Shown: positions 34,730 to 44,431 of the stretch, piece after piece
Position numbering within the stretch: the stretch's first letter is position 1
How the letters are laid out: the number at the start of each line of letters is the position of its first letter
Assembly (NCBI GenBank): GCA_019359675.1
Contig: JAHHGX010000002.1
Location: 36,751 to 100,750 of the forward strand
Source of the DNA: Calothrix sp. FI2-JRJ7
GTDB lineage: Bacteria > Cyanobacteriota > Cyanobacteriia > Cyanobacteriales > Nostocaceae
Direction of reading: 5' to 3'
Length of the DNA: 64,000 bases
Made by a program: the position numbers and the translations under genes
Notes under the pieces: model-generated
The model's input: only the letters and a program-made list of their open reading frames with translations
Told to the model about the DNA's origin: nothing
Databases searched by the model: none

Positions 34730-37700
34730 TTACTTTGAAAATCTGACTTTGTAAGTGTTAATTTTCCAGGGTTTAATTGATGACTCAGTACTCTGTAAAG
34801 GACGTTCTAACAAATCGACAGGCGCCTCCAATACTAGACCAAAATCACTTTGCGGTTCTATTTGCGTCTCTTGACCGTTACATTCATAAAATCGAAGTAT
34901 CCACTTATCAGAATCTTCAGCTTGTTTAAAAGCCATTAAAACAAGATTTTCGCTGCCTAAATTCAAAAAGCTAGCACTATCTTTAATTGACTCCGAACCA
35001 GATGTAACATCCTCACGCATAGCAACTTGTAACGGAGTATTTAATTCATACCCTTTTTGTACTGTTTGCGCTTCTTCCCAACTACCTACATGAGGATACA
35101 CAGCATACGTAAATTCATGCATTCCTTTATCAGCTTCAGAGTCTGGCCATTCGGAACCTCGCAGTAAAGTTAATCGAAGTTGATTTGGTGTTGCGTCGTA
35201 GCCATATTTACAATCGTTCAATAAACTAACACCCCCAACATTTGAGGTTGATAAATCAGCCCATTTTAATGCTGGTACTTCCCATTTAGCTTTTTCTTCA
35301 GGAGTTTGGGGTTTTGTTGTACGCTGAATGGCGCCACAAGGTATTTCATAGGTAGCGAAATCTGATTCAATGCTTATAGGAAAAGCAGCTTTAACTAAAA
35401 CGTGACGTTCTTGCCAATTAACGCGCGTTGCTATTTTGAGATACTGAGAACCTTTATCTAAAATATAATCTTGGCAAAATTCTGAATTTCCAAGGGTGCG
35501 AACTACACGTAAACGAGATTGAATGACACCTCTATCAAGCCATTGGATTGATTTTAACTGGGTAGCTGGTAAAGGATGCTGTGCGTAATTCGGGTCTATA
35601 TTCCAACCATCCCAATATTGACCACTATCTTTCCAGCTTTGGAGTTGATTTCCGGCGCCATTAAGAATTTCTTTTTGATTAACTAGGTCGTATATACTAT
35701 CTAAATCTCCAGTTTGCTCATTAACAACTACCCGTAGATATTCATTTTCTAGGGTAAATACTTGAGAGTCAGGTGTGCTATTTTCAGATGTACTTGGGCA
35801 AACCCAAAAAATACGATATCCAACAGAGGGTATATTTTCAGCAAGGAACAATAGTTTCGATGAGTTGCTTTGTGAAGGTATTATTCCTTCTGAAGAATAA
35901 ATACAGGCAGCAGAAAAAGATTTGGGTAAGTCTACGCTAACAACTTCAGTACGCATCCAGTTAAGAGAATTAAAAACAAAAATAGGTCTTGCTTCGGGAT
36001 GGGGTGGTGTAGGTAAAGGCGCCTGAAGTGCAATTTGGTGTAAAGATTTATGTAAAATCTCAGTTCCTACTCTTTCGACTTCTTGCCATTCGGGTAGTGC
36101 GTCAGTATAAACTTCGGTAATTGATGAGCCAGGTAGTATATCGTGGAACTGGTTGAATAATAACTTTTTCCAAGCAGTTTCCAATTCAGCTTTCGGATAT
36201 TTCACTCCACAGCGAATCGAAGCCCATGCTGCAAAAATTTCTGCCTCATATAATAAAATCTCACACTTTCGGTTGAAGCGTTTTTGGTCGGCATGTGTAC
36301 TATAACAACCACGATGAAATTCCAAATATAATTCATCATTCCACGTAGAGACGCGATTAATCGCGTCTCTACATTTATTTTGGATGTGACGTAAATAATT
36401 TTCGGCGGTAGTAAATTCTAATTTAGGGAAAACCTCAGATTTTTGCCAGCGTTGAGCGATTTCCAACATATCACGAGTAGGTCCACCACCGTGGTCGCCA
36501 ACACCAGGAAGCCAAAGCGCATCTTTTATACCAGTTTGAGTTTCCCACTCACAGCTATACGCAGCCATTTTTTCTGGGTCAATACCTTCCCCAATAAGTC
36601 CCGACATATAACTAAATATCTCACTACCATCAGGAGAACGCCATAAAAAGGCGCCTTTCTGAAATTTGGTAGTGTCATTCCACCGTAATTTCTGAGTCAC
36701 AAAATACTCGATACCAGCAGAAACCATAAACTGTGGTAATGTCCAGCAAAAACCAAACGTATCGGGTACCCAAACAATAGGAGAAATTTTGCCAAACTTT
36801 TCTTGGGTGTAACGCTGCCCATAAAGAAGTTGTCGAACTATTGACTCTCCAGAAATCAAATTTAAATCAGGTTCGACCCAAAAGCCCCCTAAAACTTCCC
36901 ATTTACCACTTTGAACTGTAGCTTGAATCTGAGCAAATAAATCAGGACGATTTTCTTCTACCCAAGCATACAAAGCGGGTGTCGAGTGACAAAAAACCAA
37001 ATCAGGAAAATCCTGCTGTAACTTTAATACTGACTCAAAAGTATTTTGTGCAGCGCGCCAAGTTTCTTCGACTTGCCATAACCATGCCATGTCCAAATGC
37101 GCGTGACCGAGGAGGTATATTGTTTTAGATTTGAAATCCCCCCAGACTTTAAGATGCCCTCTCTCTGTGTCAAGAGTGTCTCCGTGGTAAAACTCATTAA
37201 TAGCTTCAGCTAAAACAGATAACCTATCAGGAGCAAAACTCTCCAAATACTGTTTAACAACAGCAATCTCCGAAGCGACGAAACCGGGGTCATCAGGACT
37301 ACTAGACTCAAAAACGAGGTGCGAACGCATCAAGGCGCCGGAGTCATGCACCGGACTAACTAAACGCAGCGCTACAATAAAATCATCGCCAGGTGTAACT
37401 GCTTTAGATAACAGTACACGTGGTGAAAAGTCAAATAAATCTCCGGCGGCAACAAGTTTACCATTAACATAAACTTGCACATCTTCTGCCCACCATACCA
37501 AAGCCAAGCGTAACGACTTTCCTTGTAGTGAATAGGTTGGCACCAAACATTCGGGAACAGTAATCTTCTGCACTAACCATAAAATCCTGCGTCCTTTATC
37601 CCAAGCAATATGTCCTTTTTCGTTAGTAATGGCGCCATCCCATTTTGATATATCTTCTTGAAATAGCTGATTTGCCGTCAAATCTAAAAGTGAATATCGC

Positions 37701-37795
37701 CAAGCAGCTTGAACCGAGGTTTGGCATAGGGCGCGCAGGTTCTCAATTGCGGTGATAATTGATTTGGTATCAATTGCAGGGTTTTGAGGAGTCAT
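34730..37795 (-). CDS. Alpha-mannosidase, glycoside hydrolase family 38
   Basis: 1021 residues. Retaining alpha-mannosidase expected to trim alpha-mannosides in the cytoplasm (no signal peptide). Catalytic domain motifs: LLGHAHLDMAWLWQVEETWR (zinc ligands H and D), VFCHSTPALYAWVEENRPDL, GGFWVEPDLNLISGESIVRQ, and the nucleophile region PIVWVPDTFGFCWTLPQF. WNDELYLEFHRGCYSTHADQ is the second conserved block, and the C-terminal beta domains follow. Just before that block ten residues (CRDAINRVST) are encoded by a perfect 28-base palindrome that is also a dispersed intergenic repeat, so it looks like a tolerated in-frame insertion. Convergent to the methyltransferase. Confidence 0.93.
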   Translation of the reverse strand: MTPQNPAIDTKSIITAIENLRALCQTSVQAAWRYSLLDLTANQLFQEDISKWDGAITNEKGHIAWDKGRRILWLVQKITVPECLVPTYSLQGKSLRLALVWWAEDVQVYVNGKLVAAGDLFDFSPRVLLSKAVTPGDDFIVALRLVSPVHDSGALMRSHLVFESSSPDDPGFVASEIAVVKQYLESFAPDRLSVLAEAINEFYHGDTLDTERGHLKVWGDFKSKTIYLLGHAHLDMAWLWQVEETWRAAQNTFESVLKLQQDFPDLVFCHSTPALYAWVEENRPDLFAQIQATVQSGKWEVLGGFWVEPDLNLISGESIVRQLLYGQRYTQEKFGKISPIVWVPDTFGFCWTLPQFMVSAGIEYFVTQKLRWNDTTKFQKGAFLWRSPDGSEIFSYMSGLIGEGIDPEKMAAYSCEWETQTGIKDALWLPGVGDHGGGPTRDMLEIAQRWQKSEVFPKLEFTTAENYLRHIQNKCRDAINRVSTWNDELYLEFHRGCYSTHADQKRFNRKCEILLYEAEIFAAWASIRCGVKYPKAELETAWKKLLFNQFHDILPGSSITEVYTDALPEWQEVERVGTEILHKSLHQIALQAPLPTPPHPEARPIFVFNSLNWMRTEVVSVDLPKSFSAACIYSSEGIIPSQSNSSKLLFLAENIPSVGYRIFWVCPSTSENSTPDSQVFTLENEYLRVVVNEQTGDLDSIYDLVNQKEILNGAGNQLQSWKDSGQYWDGWNIDPNYAQHPLPATQLKSIQWLDRGVIQSRLRVVRTLGNSEFCQDYILDKGSQYLKIATRVNWQERHVLVKAAFPISIESDFATYEIPCGAIQRTTKPQTPEEKAKWEVPALKWADLSTSNVGGVSLLNDCKYGYDATPNQLRLTLLRGSEWPDSEADKGMHEFTYAVYPHVGSWEEAQTVQKGYELNTPLQVAMREDVTSGSESIKDSASFLNLGSENLVLMAFKQAEDSDKWILRFYECNGQETQIEPQSDFGLVLEAPVDLLERPLQSTESSIKPWKINTYKVRFSK
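36345..36372. repeat. 28-bp palindrome GTAGAGACG...CGTCTCTAC, copy C, inside a gene
   Basis: Perfect palindrome with centre CGATTAATCG within the mannosidase gene, encoding CRDAINRVST on the minus strand. Confidence 0.92.
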
Positions 37796-37848
37796 ATTTG
37801 AGCTAATATATTTCAGTCTTTAACTTGAATAAAGTAGGACTTACGCAA

Positions 37849-37915
37849 AAAAACCTGGTTTCTACGCAAAATCGTCATTTTTATTACATGCTATCAACGA
37901 AGAAACCAGGTTTCT
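37849..37915 (-). repeat. Paired-palindrome element, copy 4
   Basis: AAAAACCTGGTTTCT (37849-37863) and AGAAACCAGGTTTCT (37901-37915), starts 52 apart, core TTTTTATTACATG in inverted orientation. It is preceded by TAGGACTTACGCA, also found at the histidine kinase break (63876). Confidence 0.88.
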
Positions 37916-38066
37916 AGGTTTGAATCTAATATGCTTTTTTAACACCTATTAAGTATTTACGTATTTTAAATTTTGGTTATAAAAGCTATTTAATACAGGT
38001 AGTATAGTTTCAGTTTGACCAATCACCCTTACTTTCTGTCAGTCGTTTACAGTTTCCACTTTTATC

Positions 38067-39482
38067 ATGACTTCCAGTCGCTATCAAAGCAGGCTCTTTA
38101 ACTTTTTCTCCCGCCAGTCGCAGCGCTTCGGTGACTCGGTGGGACGTACTTGGCGCACAATACGAGTTGGTGCTAATTGGTCGTTAGAAGCGTTACTTTA
38201 TCCTGTATTTGCACTGATTCAGAAAGCTGTAAATTCTGCTGATAAACAACTTCGACACGCAGAGGCACCGCAACAGAAGCAGCTAAATTCAGATAATAAT
38301 ACTATTGAGTATCAAAGTACTCCTAATTGCGATACAGCAATTGTCCATATGCTGCAAATGGTAAAAAAAATACCATCACGCCCTGAAAACAGTTTAAATT
38401 CTGTAGCAGAAAAATTAGATTACGTAAAATATCATCAGCAATTAGAAATAAATGATACAGTAAAAGCGTATTTATCAAAAGTGCAAGGAATTGCAACTCA
38501 TTTAGGAAATAAGCATATAGTATTGGTAACAGCAGATAATAAAGTGCTTGATATACTGACTTTAAAGCAGCAGCAAATGATACAAGATAAAATAGTGGCG
38601 GAGGTAGCGGAGTATTGGCGATTATGGCATGTATTTAGCAAGCAAGTGCAGTCTAACAAAAATTTATTACCTGAAATAGACCAATTACTACATAAGTTAA
38701 CAGGCGGCAGTATAATTCCTACTGAACAGAACTTAGAACAGAATCAAGAAATTGTTACACAGTTATCTACACAATCATATATATCTGGTCTAGATACTTT
38801 TGTTGCTCACCTCGAATCGAGTATGTTGTCCGTGAGGCGCCACCAAAATCAAAGCTTAGTAGCATCCATTGGTGCGCTTGTCATAAACGCCATTAATCAC
38901 TTTTTTGGCAAATCTAAAGTTAATAGTCAAGTTAATAGTGAACACGGCGAAGTTACAAATAATCAATTACATCCGTCATATAACGCAACATTACCGAAGT
39001 TAAAGCAGGTAGCAGACGAAACTGAAGACTTATGGTTGACATTTGACGATTTGTTTGGAGAAGAGCTACGGAGTGAAAATCAAGCAGTCTCAACTAATAA
39101 GCGTCTAGCTTTTAAGACAAGCCAAAAATTATTAAATCAATCTTGTCATGATGAACAACCAGCGACGCGAAAAGTTAGTCAAATGGTTAAGAGCAGTTAC
39201 ATAAAGGGTAATATGACCTATAACCCCAAGAAACCTGCTGCAACTCAACAAGTAGAATCAGATATTCTAATTTTGAATCTTATAGACAGCGTTAAGATAA
39301 AACAAGCTGATCAAATACCTACTTCGGATGATAAACCTGAATTTGTGGAAATTAGAGCAACGAGCGTCAGGTACGAGAAACATATCTTGGAAAGGATTTT
39401 GGAGTGGCTGGATAATTTGATGCTGTGGTTAGAGGATAAATTCGTAAGAATACTTAAGTTAATTCAGCAAATCTTCACGTAA
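38067..39482 (+). CDS. Hypothetical protein with amphipathic ends
   Basis: 471 residues; I do not recognise a named family, though it reads like a conserved cyanobacterial hypothetical. The N-terminus is basic and partly hydrophobic (FFSRQSQRFGDSVGRTWRTI, LEALLYPVFALIQKAVNSAD). A predicted helical region follows (HQQLEINDTVKAYLSKVQGI, HIVLVTADNKVLDILTLKQQ, EVAEYWRLWHVFSKQVQSNK), then a polar linker and a closing amphipathic helix rich in Trp/Leu (ILEWLDNLMLWLEDKF). No signal peptide. Probably membrane-peripheral. Stands alone between the mannosidase (divergent) and the 39770 gene. Confidence 0.6.
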   Translation: MTSSRYQSRLFNFFSRQSQRFGDSVGRTWRTIRVGANWSLEALLYPVFALIQKAVNSADKQLRHAEAPQQKQLNSDNNTIEYQSTPNCDTAIVHMLQMVKKIPSRPENSLNSVAEKLDYVKYHQQLEINDTVKAYLSKVQGIATHLGNKHIVLVTADNKVLDILTLKQQQMIQDKIVAEVAEYWRLWHVFSKQVQSNKNLLPEIDQLLHKLTGGSIIPTEQNLEQNQEIVTQLSTQSYISGLDTFVAHLESSMLSVRRHQNQSLVASIGALVINAINHFFGKSKVNSQVNSEHGEVTNNQLHPSYNATLPKLKQVADETEDLWLTFDDLFGEELRSENQAVSTNKRLAFKTSQKLLNQSCHDEQPATRKVSQMVKSSYIKGNMTYNPKKPAATQQVESDILILNLIDSVKIKQADQIPTSDDKPEFVEIRATSVRYEKHILERILEWLDNLMLWLEDKFVRILKLIQQIFT

Positions 39483-39769
39483 AATTATAAGTTAAATAAA
39501 TATGTAGCCAATAAATGACCTAATATTGTTTTTATATTTTTATAAACATGCCAACACAAGTGAGATACAGAGCGATGAGTTAACAAGTAACGTTTATCTA
39601 TGCAAGGGGTAGAATGTATTTCAAATGCTTTTCTACTATAATTCTAAATCTACTTGCGTAATATATTGTGAATGCAGTATTATAAATAACTTTGACAATT
39701 TGAAGAGAAAAGCATTGTTCAATGTAACAATAACAATGCTTATTTCGTGTACTCTGATGAGATTGTAAC
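39483..39769. other. Intergenic region before the proline-rich pair
   Basis: 287 AT-rich bases with no gene, repeat family member or terminator that I can identify. Presumably carries the promoter of the 39770-41253 pair. Confidence 0.5.
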
Positions 39770-40552
39770 ATGAGTGATACTACTACCGATACCTCGCCAC
39801 CAGCTTCCAACCCACCATTGTCTCAACCGATTCCAAAACCAACCCAGCCACAGCAGTATCGAGCTATTGGCTTATTGTGGGGAAAATACACTCCTAGCGC
39901 TGAAGAAATCAACAAGGGAATATTGCTTGCAACTGACGGTACAATCATCGACGCGGTTGTTAAGGGTAAAGTCCTTGGTTTGGTAAAATCGTCAATCGTC
40001 GATTTGGAGAAAGAGCATTTGTGGGTAGTTTACCCAAAAACCCCTAAAGAAGAATCTCCCATACCTTTACACGTGCAGATAGCAGGTATTTGGGAACCAG
40101 AAACTCTTCATCCAGAATTGGAAAAAACAGACTTGCTATACAAAGCAGATGAATTTTCGATACAAGGGGAAGTAGTTTTTCAAGAAAACCAAAAAGGCTT
40201 AATAGTAGTTAAGATACAACGGGCTGCGCTTCAACCTGATGATGTGCCAAAATACTTCAAACTTAAACTACTGGGATATTTGCCACCCAAAGCTGCAAAA
40301 AACTTTTGGGAGTTCAAGGTCAAACGTGTGGGTACCGATTTAGTGATTCAGTCAGCCGAAAATATTGCATCACTGGCGCCTCCAGGAAGACCAGGAGGTT
40401 TTGGACGCAAACCCTTTGATAAAAATAGAGGAGGAGGTTATCGTCGTCCACCAGATGGCGCCTCCAAGAAACCTTTTCCCAAAAAAGGCCCAGGTTCTAA
40501 TGGTCCTAGTGGTCCCACACAACCACCTGTCCTCAAAAAACCACAGCCTTAG
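39770..40552 (+). CDS. Hypothetical protein with Pro-rich N-terminus and Arg/Gly-rich tail
   Basis: 260 residues, family not named. Layout: Pro/Thr/Gln-rich start (SPPASNPPLSQPIPKPTQPQ), a compact central domain of about 150 residues (YRAIGLLWGKYTPSAEEINK, GTIIDAVVKGKVLGLVKS, EEHLWVVYPKTPKEE-like LWVVYPKTPKEESPIPLHVQ, GEVVFQENQKGLIVVKIQRA, FKLKLLGYLPPKAAKNFWEF), and a basic, Gly-rich disordered tail (GRPGGFGRKPFDKNRGGGYR) suggestive of nucleic-acid contacts. A 53-base gap separates it from the next gene on the same strand. An RNA-related role is only a guess from the tail. Confidence 0.7.
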   Translation: MSDTTTDTSPPASNPPLSQPIPKPTQPQQYRAIGLLWGKYTPSAEEINKGILLATDGTIIDAVVKGKVLGLVKSSIVDLEKEHLWVVYPKTPKEESPIPLHVQIAGIWEPETLHPELEKTDLLYKADEFSIQGEVVFQENQKGLIVVKIQRAALQPDDVPKYFKLKLLGYLPPKAAKNFWEFKVKRVGTDLVIQSAENIASLAPPGRPGGFGRKPFDKNRGGGYRRPPDGASKKPFPKKGPGSNGPSGPTQPPVLKKPQP

Positions 40553-40605
40553 AATAAAAAAAGAACGGTTAGCAGCAGTAATTGTAAGTAGCATTATCCT
40601 TCGGT

Positions 40606-41253
40606 ATGCCTAAATCAAAATCAAAATCCAATAAAGACTCCTCTCAGCCAGAAACTCCTTCCGCACCGGAGCAGCAACTGTTGAGTATTAAACCTAAAAG
40701 ACCTCAGCAGGATGTCTTGGCTGACGCAGAAAAAACAAGTCCGCCACCAGTTGAGCAAAAATTACTAGGCATCAAACCTAAAAAGACTGAAGAAGTTGCA
40801 CCGCCATCTGAAACTCAGTCGCAGTCTACTTCTGTTAGCGAAGCTACACAAACGAACCTAAAGCGCCCTGAGTCGGCTCTAGAAAAAGAGCTTACATCCT
40901 TATCCCAGGCACCTTCTGAGTCGGCTTCGCAGCAGAAAGAAGTTACAGAAAACCAAGAAGACAGACCGCAAAAACCAGCATTTCAAAAACCGCAGCTTAA
41001 AAAGCCACAACCACCTCCATACAAAAATTTAGAGGAAGTGACTATAAGCAGTGGAGAAACATTTATTGTTGGAGAGCAAGTAAAAGTTACAACTGCCAAT
41101 TATGGCGAATACGTTGTAGCAATTAAGTTTATATACGAAGCTGCCGATGGTAGCGTTTGGGCTAGTTATTCCCATACCAACAAAGAACAAAGACACCCTT
41201 GGCGATGGGGATGTTGTCGAGCAGATTTACTTAAAAAAGAGTTAAACGAATGA
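40606..41253 (+). CDS. Hypothetical proline/glutamine-rich protein with small C-terminal domain
   Basis: 215 residues. The first 140 are low complexity (Ser/Pro/Glu/Lys) with a repeated LLxIKPKxxx motif (QQLLSIKPKRPQQ, QKLLGIKPKKTEE). The last 75 form a compact domain: EVTISSGETFIVGEQVKVTT, NYGEYVVAIKFIYEAADGSV and HTNKEQRHPWRWGCCRADLL. Same strand as the 39770 gene, which has a similarly disordered start, so the pair may be an operon. No function assigned. It converges with the LptD-like gene with a 13-base gap. Confidence 0.65.
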   Translation: MPKSKSKSNKDSSQPETPSAPEQQLLSIKPKRPQQDVLADAEKTSPPPVEQKLLGIKPKKTEEVAPPSETQSQSTSVSEATQTNLKRPESALEKELTSLSQAPSESASQQKEVTENQEDRPQKPAFQKPQLKKPQPPPYKNLEEVTISSGETFIVGEQVKVTTANYGEYVVAIKFIYEAADGSVWASYSHTNKEQRHPWRWGCCRADLLKKELNE

Positions 41254-41266
41254 TATAAAAAACACT

Positions 41267-43747
41267 TTATCGCTGCTCCACGCCACCAACTACTGGTTTA
41301 ACCTCAGTCGGATCAGAAAATGGGTCAGTACCACCAGTCCAGTTAAAGTCACTAATGCGGAAACTAATGCCTCCTAGTTCTTGAACAGGATTGTAGCGTA
41401 GCGTAATACCGTAAGTACGACGACTGTACTCTAACGAATATTCGGTGCTAAGACTTTGCCCATTATCAAGGTTGATTGAGGTTTGAAGCCCAAGTCGGAA
41501 TGGTCCGTAAATTTGTTGAACCACACCTAGATTTAGTACTTTGTTATCAACTGCACGGTCAAATAGAAATGGTGACAAACCGTTATTTAAACCTTGAGTA
41601 TAGCTAACATTAAAGGCTGTGTAATCTAAAAAGGGTTTGGAAAAATTGCCAAATTGTCCTTGTATACCAGCGGTAGCAAGTAAAGTGCTTTGATTATTAC
41701 CGCTGGTATAAAAGCTAGTCGTACCATTGAGTTCACCGTAAGCGGTTATGTAAGGTACAAGTGGGTTAGGTGTATAGCGCAAACCTTCAGTTGGTGTAGG
41801 AGGTAATGCTTTTCCTCTCCATAAAGGCAAACCACCAAAGAGTCTGGCATTAGTTTGAAATCGTCCTAAAGAAATGCGGTCATTATCGCGTCTGGCTGCC
41901 AAAAGGTCTAATCTATCTGTATTTGCATCAATTAATTGAGCGCTAGCTTGATAGGTTAAATTAATACCACTTTTGCCTAAAGGTATAACAGGTGATAGAA
42001 GTACACCTCCTAAACTGCTTTGCACTCGTTGAAAACCCAGCGTTCCGTTATAGAATCTATCGCGGTAGCTGTATTCTAAGTTAAGAAAATGCGGGTTTTG
42101 GGCGCCGAGTCCTTGCTGATATCGCAAATTAGCCCGAAAAGTATCCTCAATTTTACTGAAGTCTAGAGTCTCAAATCTGGCATTTCCTTCAAAGCGACTT
42201 GTAGGACTCAAAACAGCATTAAGCCGAGATTTTAGACCAAACAGCGAAGCAAAATTATCGCTTCCAGTTATTGCCTTTTGAGCATAAAACTGTGGTGTTA
42301 TTGTGAAATTAGCCGTATCAGAACTAAATGGTTCAAAGCTTCGCTCAACAAATATACCCCCACGTTGTTCACCGTCATATCCAATCGATGCAATTAGTGG
42401 TGTAACATCGCGTTCTCTACGGTCAATAACCTGTTCATTTCTAGGAATTGGTAAAGTTGTGCGTTGGTCGAAAACTAACCGTTGTCCTTGTGTTATGATT
42501 CTGTCTCGCTGTGGCGCCTCTCGCGTTAAAGTCAGTTTATCGGCACGCAGTTCTAGTTCAGGTGGTGAAAACGGGTCATTTGTCAATTTAACATCACGTG
42601 CTTGCAAACCACGTGGATAAAAACTAATTTGCGCTGCTTCAAAACGTACTCGTCGTACTTGTCCACCTGTACCTGGCGCCTGAATATTAGTTGCATTAGC
42701 GGAAGTACCAACACCAATATCAATACCCCCAGGACTTCCTACACCTGTCAAGGGTTGATTTTGACGAATGCGGTCACTCAGGGGTCTGCTTTGCACTCCC
42801 AGTGATGCACTCGTTGCTGTACCTGGTGGTGCGAATGCAAAGTCAGTTCCAGCAGTTGGAATGAAAATTTCACCACTACCACGTTCTAATTCGCCATCAT
42901 CTTGAACAAAATTATATGTAAATCGCTGTCCTCGCAGTACTTGGTCTCCGCGCGTTAGTGCCACATTACCATCGCCAACCGCGATTAAATTATCTAAATT
43001 TACTTGCAAGCGGTCAGCATCAACTACTGCTCCATCAAATCTAACAACTACATTACCCTCTGCCGTCACAACTCGACGCTGTTCGTCGTACTCCTGACGG
43101 TCGGCAACTACTTCTATAACTCTTCGCGTAGTTTGGGGTGTCTGATTTGGTGTTGGGGATGGTTGTGGTTGTGGCGCCTGTGGAGAACCTGTTGGTGTAG
43201 ATTGGTTATTTTGACGGGACTTAAATTCGATTGTTGAAGGCGAATTTTGCTGATTTTGGGCGTAAAACTCAAAGTTTACAGGTGGTTGACTTGATGGAAA
43301 TGTGCTATTTGAAACATTAGTACTTTGAGTACTGTTTGATTGTGAGGGTTTTGTTAATTGCTTTACTAATGCGGATGCTTGAGGCTGTGATAAATTACGA
43401 CTTTTGGCAACAGTTTGATTAACATCTTGATTAATATCTGGCTGCATAGAATACCCAACCGTTAACCCAGACCCCAGCACTTCGGCACCTTGCGATGTAG
43501 ATGGTGGTGTCAGTTCAGGTGGTAATTTTTCTGGTTGAGTTGGTTTAGCAGGGGTTTGGGCAACTAGACTTTTAGAAACGTTTTGAGAGAGCGTCCATGA
43601 GTTAGCTTGTTTTTTTGTACTATGATTATTATTATCATTAAGCGCGATTTGAACTGGCGCCTTACTAGTACTGATATTTTGAGAATTAGTATTATCTGAT
43701 AAATTTTGGATAGCAGGTTGCTCAGGCGGCAGAACAGGATGAAGCAT
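41267..43747 (-). CDS. DUF3769 LptD/OstA-like outer-membrane protein
   Basis: 826 residues. Gln/Ser/Pro-rich N-terminal 200 residues, then an OstA/LptA-like beta-jellyroll segment (VIEVVADRQEYDEQRRVVTA, EGNVVVRFDGAVVDADRLQV, GDGNVALTRGDQVLRGQRFT), then a long beta-barrel-type region with alternating hydrophobic strands (RFEGNARFETLDFSKIEDTF, PHFLNLEYSYRDRFYNG, FRLGLQTSINLDNGQSLSTE) ending in EYSRRTYGITLRYNPVQELG and FRISDFNWTG. This is the cyanobacterial DUF3769 family, thought to be the LptD counterpart that inserts lipopolysaccharide. No classical signal peptide follows the ATG (MLHPVLPPEQPA), common in annotated members; an upstream start is not evident. Confidence 0.85.
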   Translation of the reverse strand: MLHPVLPPEQPAIQNLSDNTNSQNISTSKAPVQIALNDNNNHSTKKQANSWTLSQNVSKSLVAQTPAKPTQPEKLPPELTPPSTSQGAEVLGSGLTVGYSMQPDINQDVNQTVAKSRNLSQPQASALVKQLTKPSQSNSTQSTNVSNSTFPSSQPPVNFEFYAQNQQNSPSTIEFKSRQNNQSTPTGSPQAPQPQPSPTPNQTPQTTRRVIEVVADRQEYDEQRRVVTAEGNVVVRFDGAVVDADRLQVNLDNLIAVGDGNVALTRGDQVLRGQRFTYNFVQDDGELERGSGEIFIPTAGTDFAFAPPGTATSASLGVQSRPLSDRIRQNQPLTGVGSPGGIDIGVGTSANATNIQAPGTGGQVRRVRFEAAQISFYPRGLQARDVKLTNDPFSPPELELRADKLTLTREAPQRDRIITQGQRLVFDQRTTLPIPRNEQVIDRRERDVTPLIASIGYDGEQRGGIFVERSFEPFSSDTANFTITPQFYAQKAITGSDNFASLFGLKSRLNAVLSPTSRFEGNARFETLDFSKIEDTFRANLRYQQGLGAQNPHFLNLEYSYRDRFYNGTLGFQRVQSSLGGVLLSPVIPLGKSGINLTYQASAQLIDANTDRLDLLAARRDNDRISLGRFQTNARLFGGLPLWRGKALPPTPTEGLRYTPNPLVPYITAYGELNGTTSFYTSGNNQSTLLATAGIQGQFGNFSKPFLDYTAFNVSYTQGLNNGLSPFLFDRAVDNKVLNLGVVQQIYGPFRLGLQTSINLDNGQSLSTEYSLEYSRRTYGITLRYNPVQELGGISFRISDFNWTGGTDPFSDPTEVKPVVGGVEQR

Positions 43748-44050
43748 ATAGCATACGTAAGCTTATAGGGAGTCAACTATAAGCCGGAAGTACGACTCAA
43801 ATTGAGCGCGTAAAATCTTCCGACATCAAAGACTTTTACATTTGCTACCGCTCATTGGCAAGCTACCTAGTTTGCAAGGCAGTGCCGTAGGCGGTTTACT
43901 CAACTTAAAATAAGATTCGCGCGTACTGGGTGCGTTATTAAGTTGATTAAATTCGTGTCCACCTGACGGCAACAATCACCCGCATCTTATGATCAAACGA
44001 GACATAGCGCGTTCCATAAAATGCGGGTGCTTCGATTAATTATCAAGCCA
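43748..44050. other. Intergenic region LptD-like gene/psbI
   Basis: 303 bases. Contains the CACCCGCAT/ATGCGGGTG inverted repeat (43977-44029) close behind psbI. No other gene found. Confidence 0.55.
43977..44029 (-). terminator. Inverted repeat downstream of psbI
   Basis: CACCCGCAT (43977-43985) pairs with ATGCGGGTG (44021-44029), and CTTATG pairs partly with CATAAA inside. It lies 22 bases beyond the psbI stop and may stabilise or end the short psbI mRNA. No T run, so termination is uncertain. Confidence 0.5.
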
Positions 44051-44167
44051 TTACTCGAAATCCCGACGTCCGGGGTTGCGAGAAGGGTCATTCGATAAGA
44101 ATCCAAACACGAAAAGCAGTACAAAGAAAGTAACAACAATATAAACGACGATTTTTAAAGTTACCAT
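44051..44167 (-). CDS. psbI: Photosystem II reaction centre protein I
   Basis: 38-residue single-span protein of the PSII core: [20 protein letters not shown], then [18 protein letters not shown]. The membrane segment (about 6-24) and the closing FLSNDPxRNPGR motif identify PsbI, which packs beside D1 and CP43 and helps stabilise PSII assembly and dimers. Normal length (36-38 in other phototrophs). The start ATG at 44167 has AAGGAA nine bases upstream. It is too short for usual ORF thresholds and was found by reading the gap. Monocistronic in appearance, with an inverted repeat downstream and a paired-palindrome element about 110 bases upstream. Confidence 0.97.
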   Translation of the reverse strand: MVTLKIVVYIVVTFFVLLFVFGFLSNDPSRNPGRRDFE

Positions 44168-44274
44168 GAGAGATTCCTTCGGATATGCGGCAGTTGCTGG
44201 TTTTACCTGCGATGCAGAAAAATATAGCTTCTTTATCTTACCGAAATCTCAGCTACTTTTGTCGTCTGTTACTC

Positions 44275-44341
44275 AGAAACCCGGTTTCTCTACTAATATC
44301 TTGTAATAAAAAGAACATTTTTACTCAGAAACCGGGTTTCT
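44275..44341 (+). repeat. Paired-palindrome element, copy 5
   Basis: AGAAACCCGGTTTCT (44275-44289) and AGAAACCGGGTTTCT (44327-44341), starts 52 apart, core CTTGTAATAAAAAGAAC. Located between psbI and pyrB. Confidence 0.92.
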
Positions 44342-44431
44342 CTGATGCGCTTCCATAGTTAAAGTTTTGCTTTAACAGGATTGATTAAACTCATGATTAT
44401 ATTGACGCTTCAAGATTACAGATGTTTCCGT

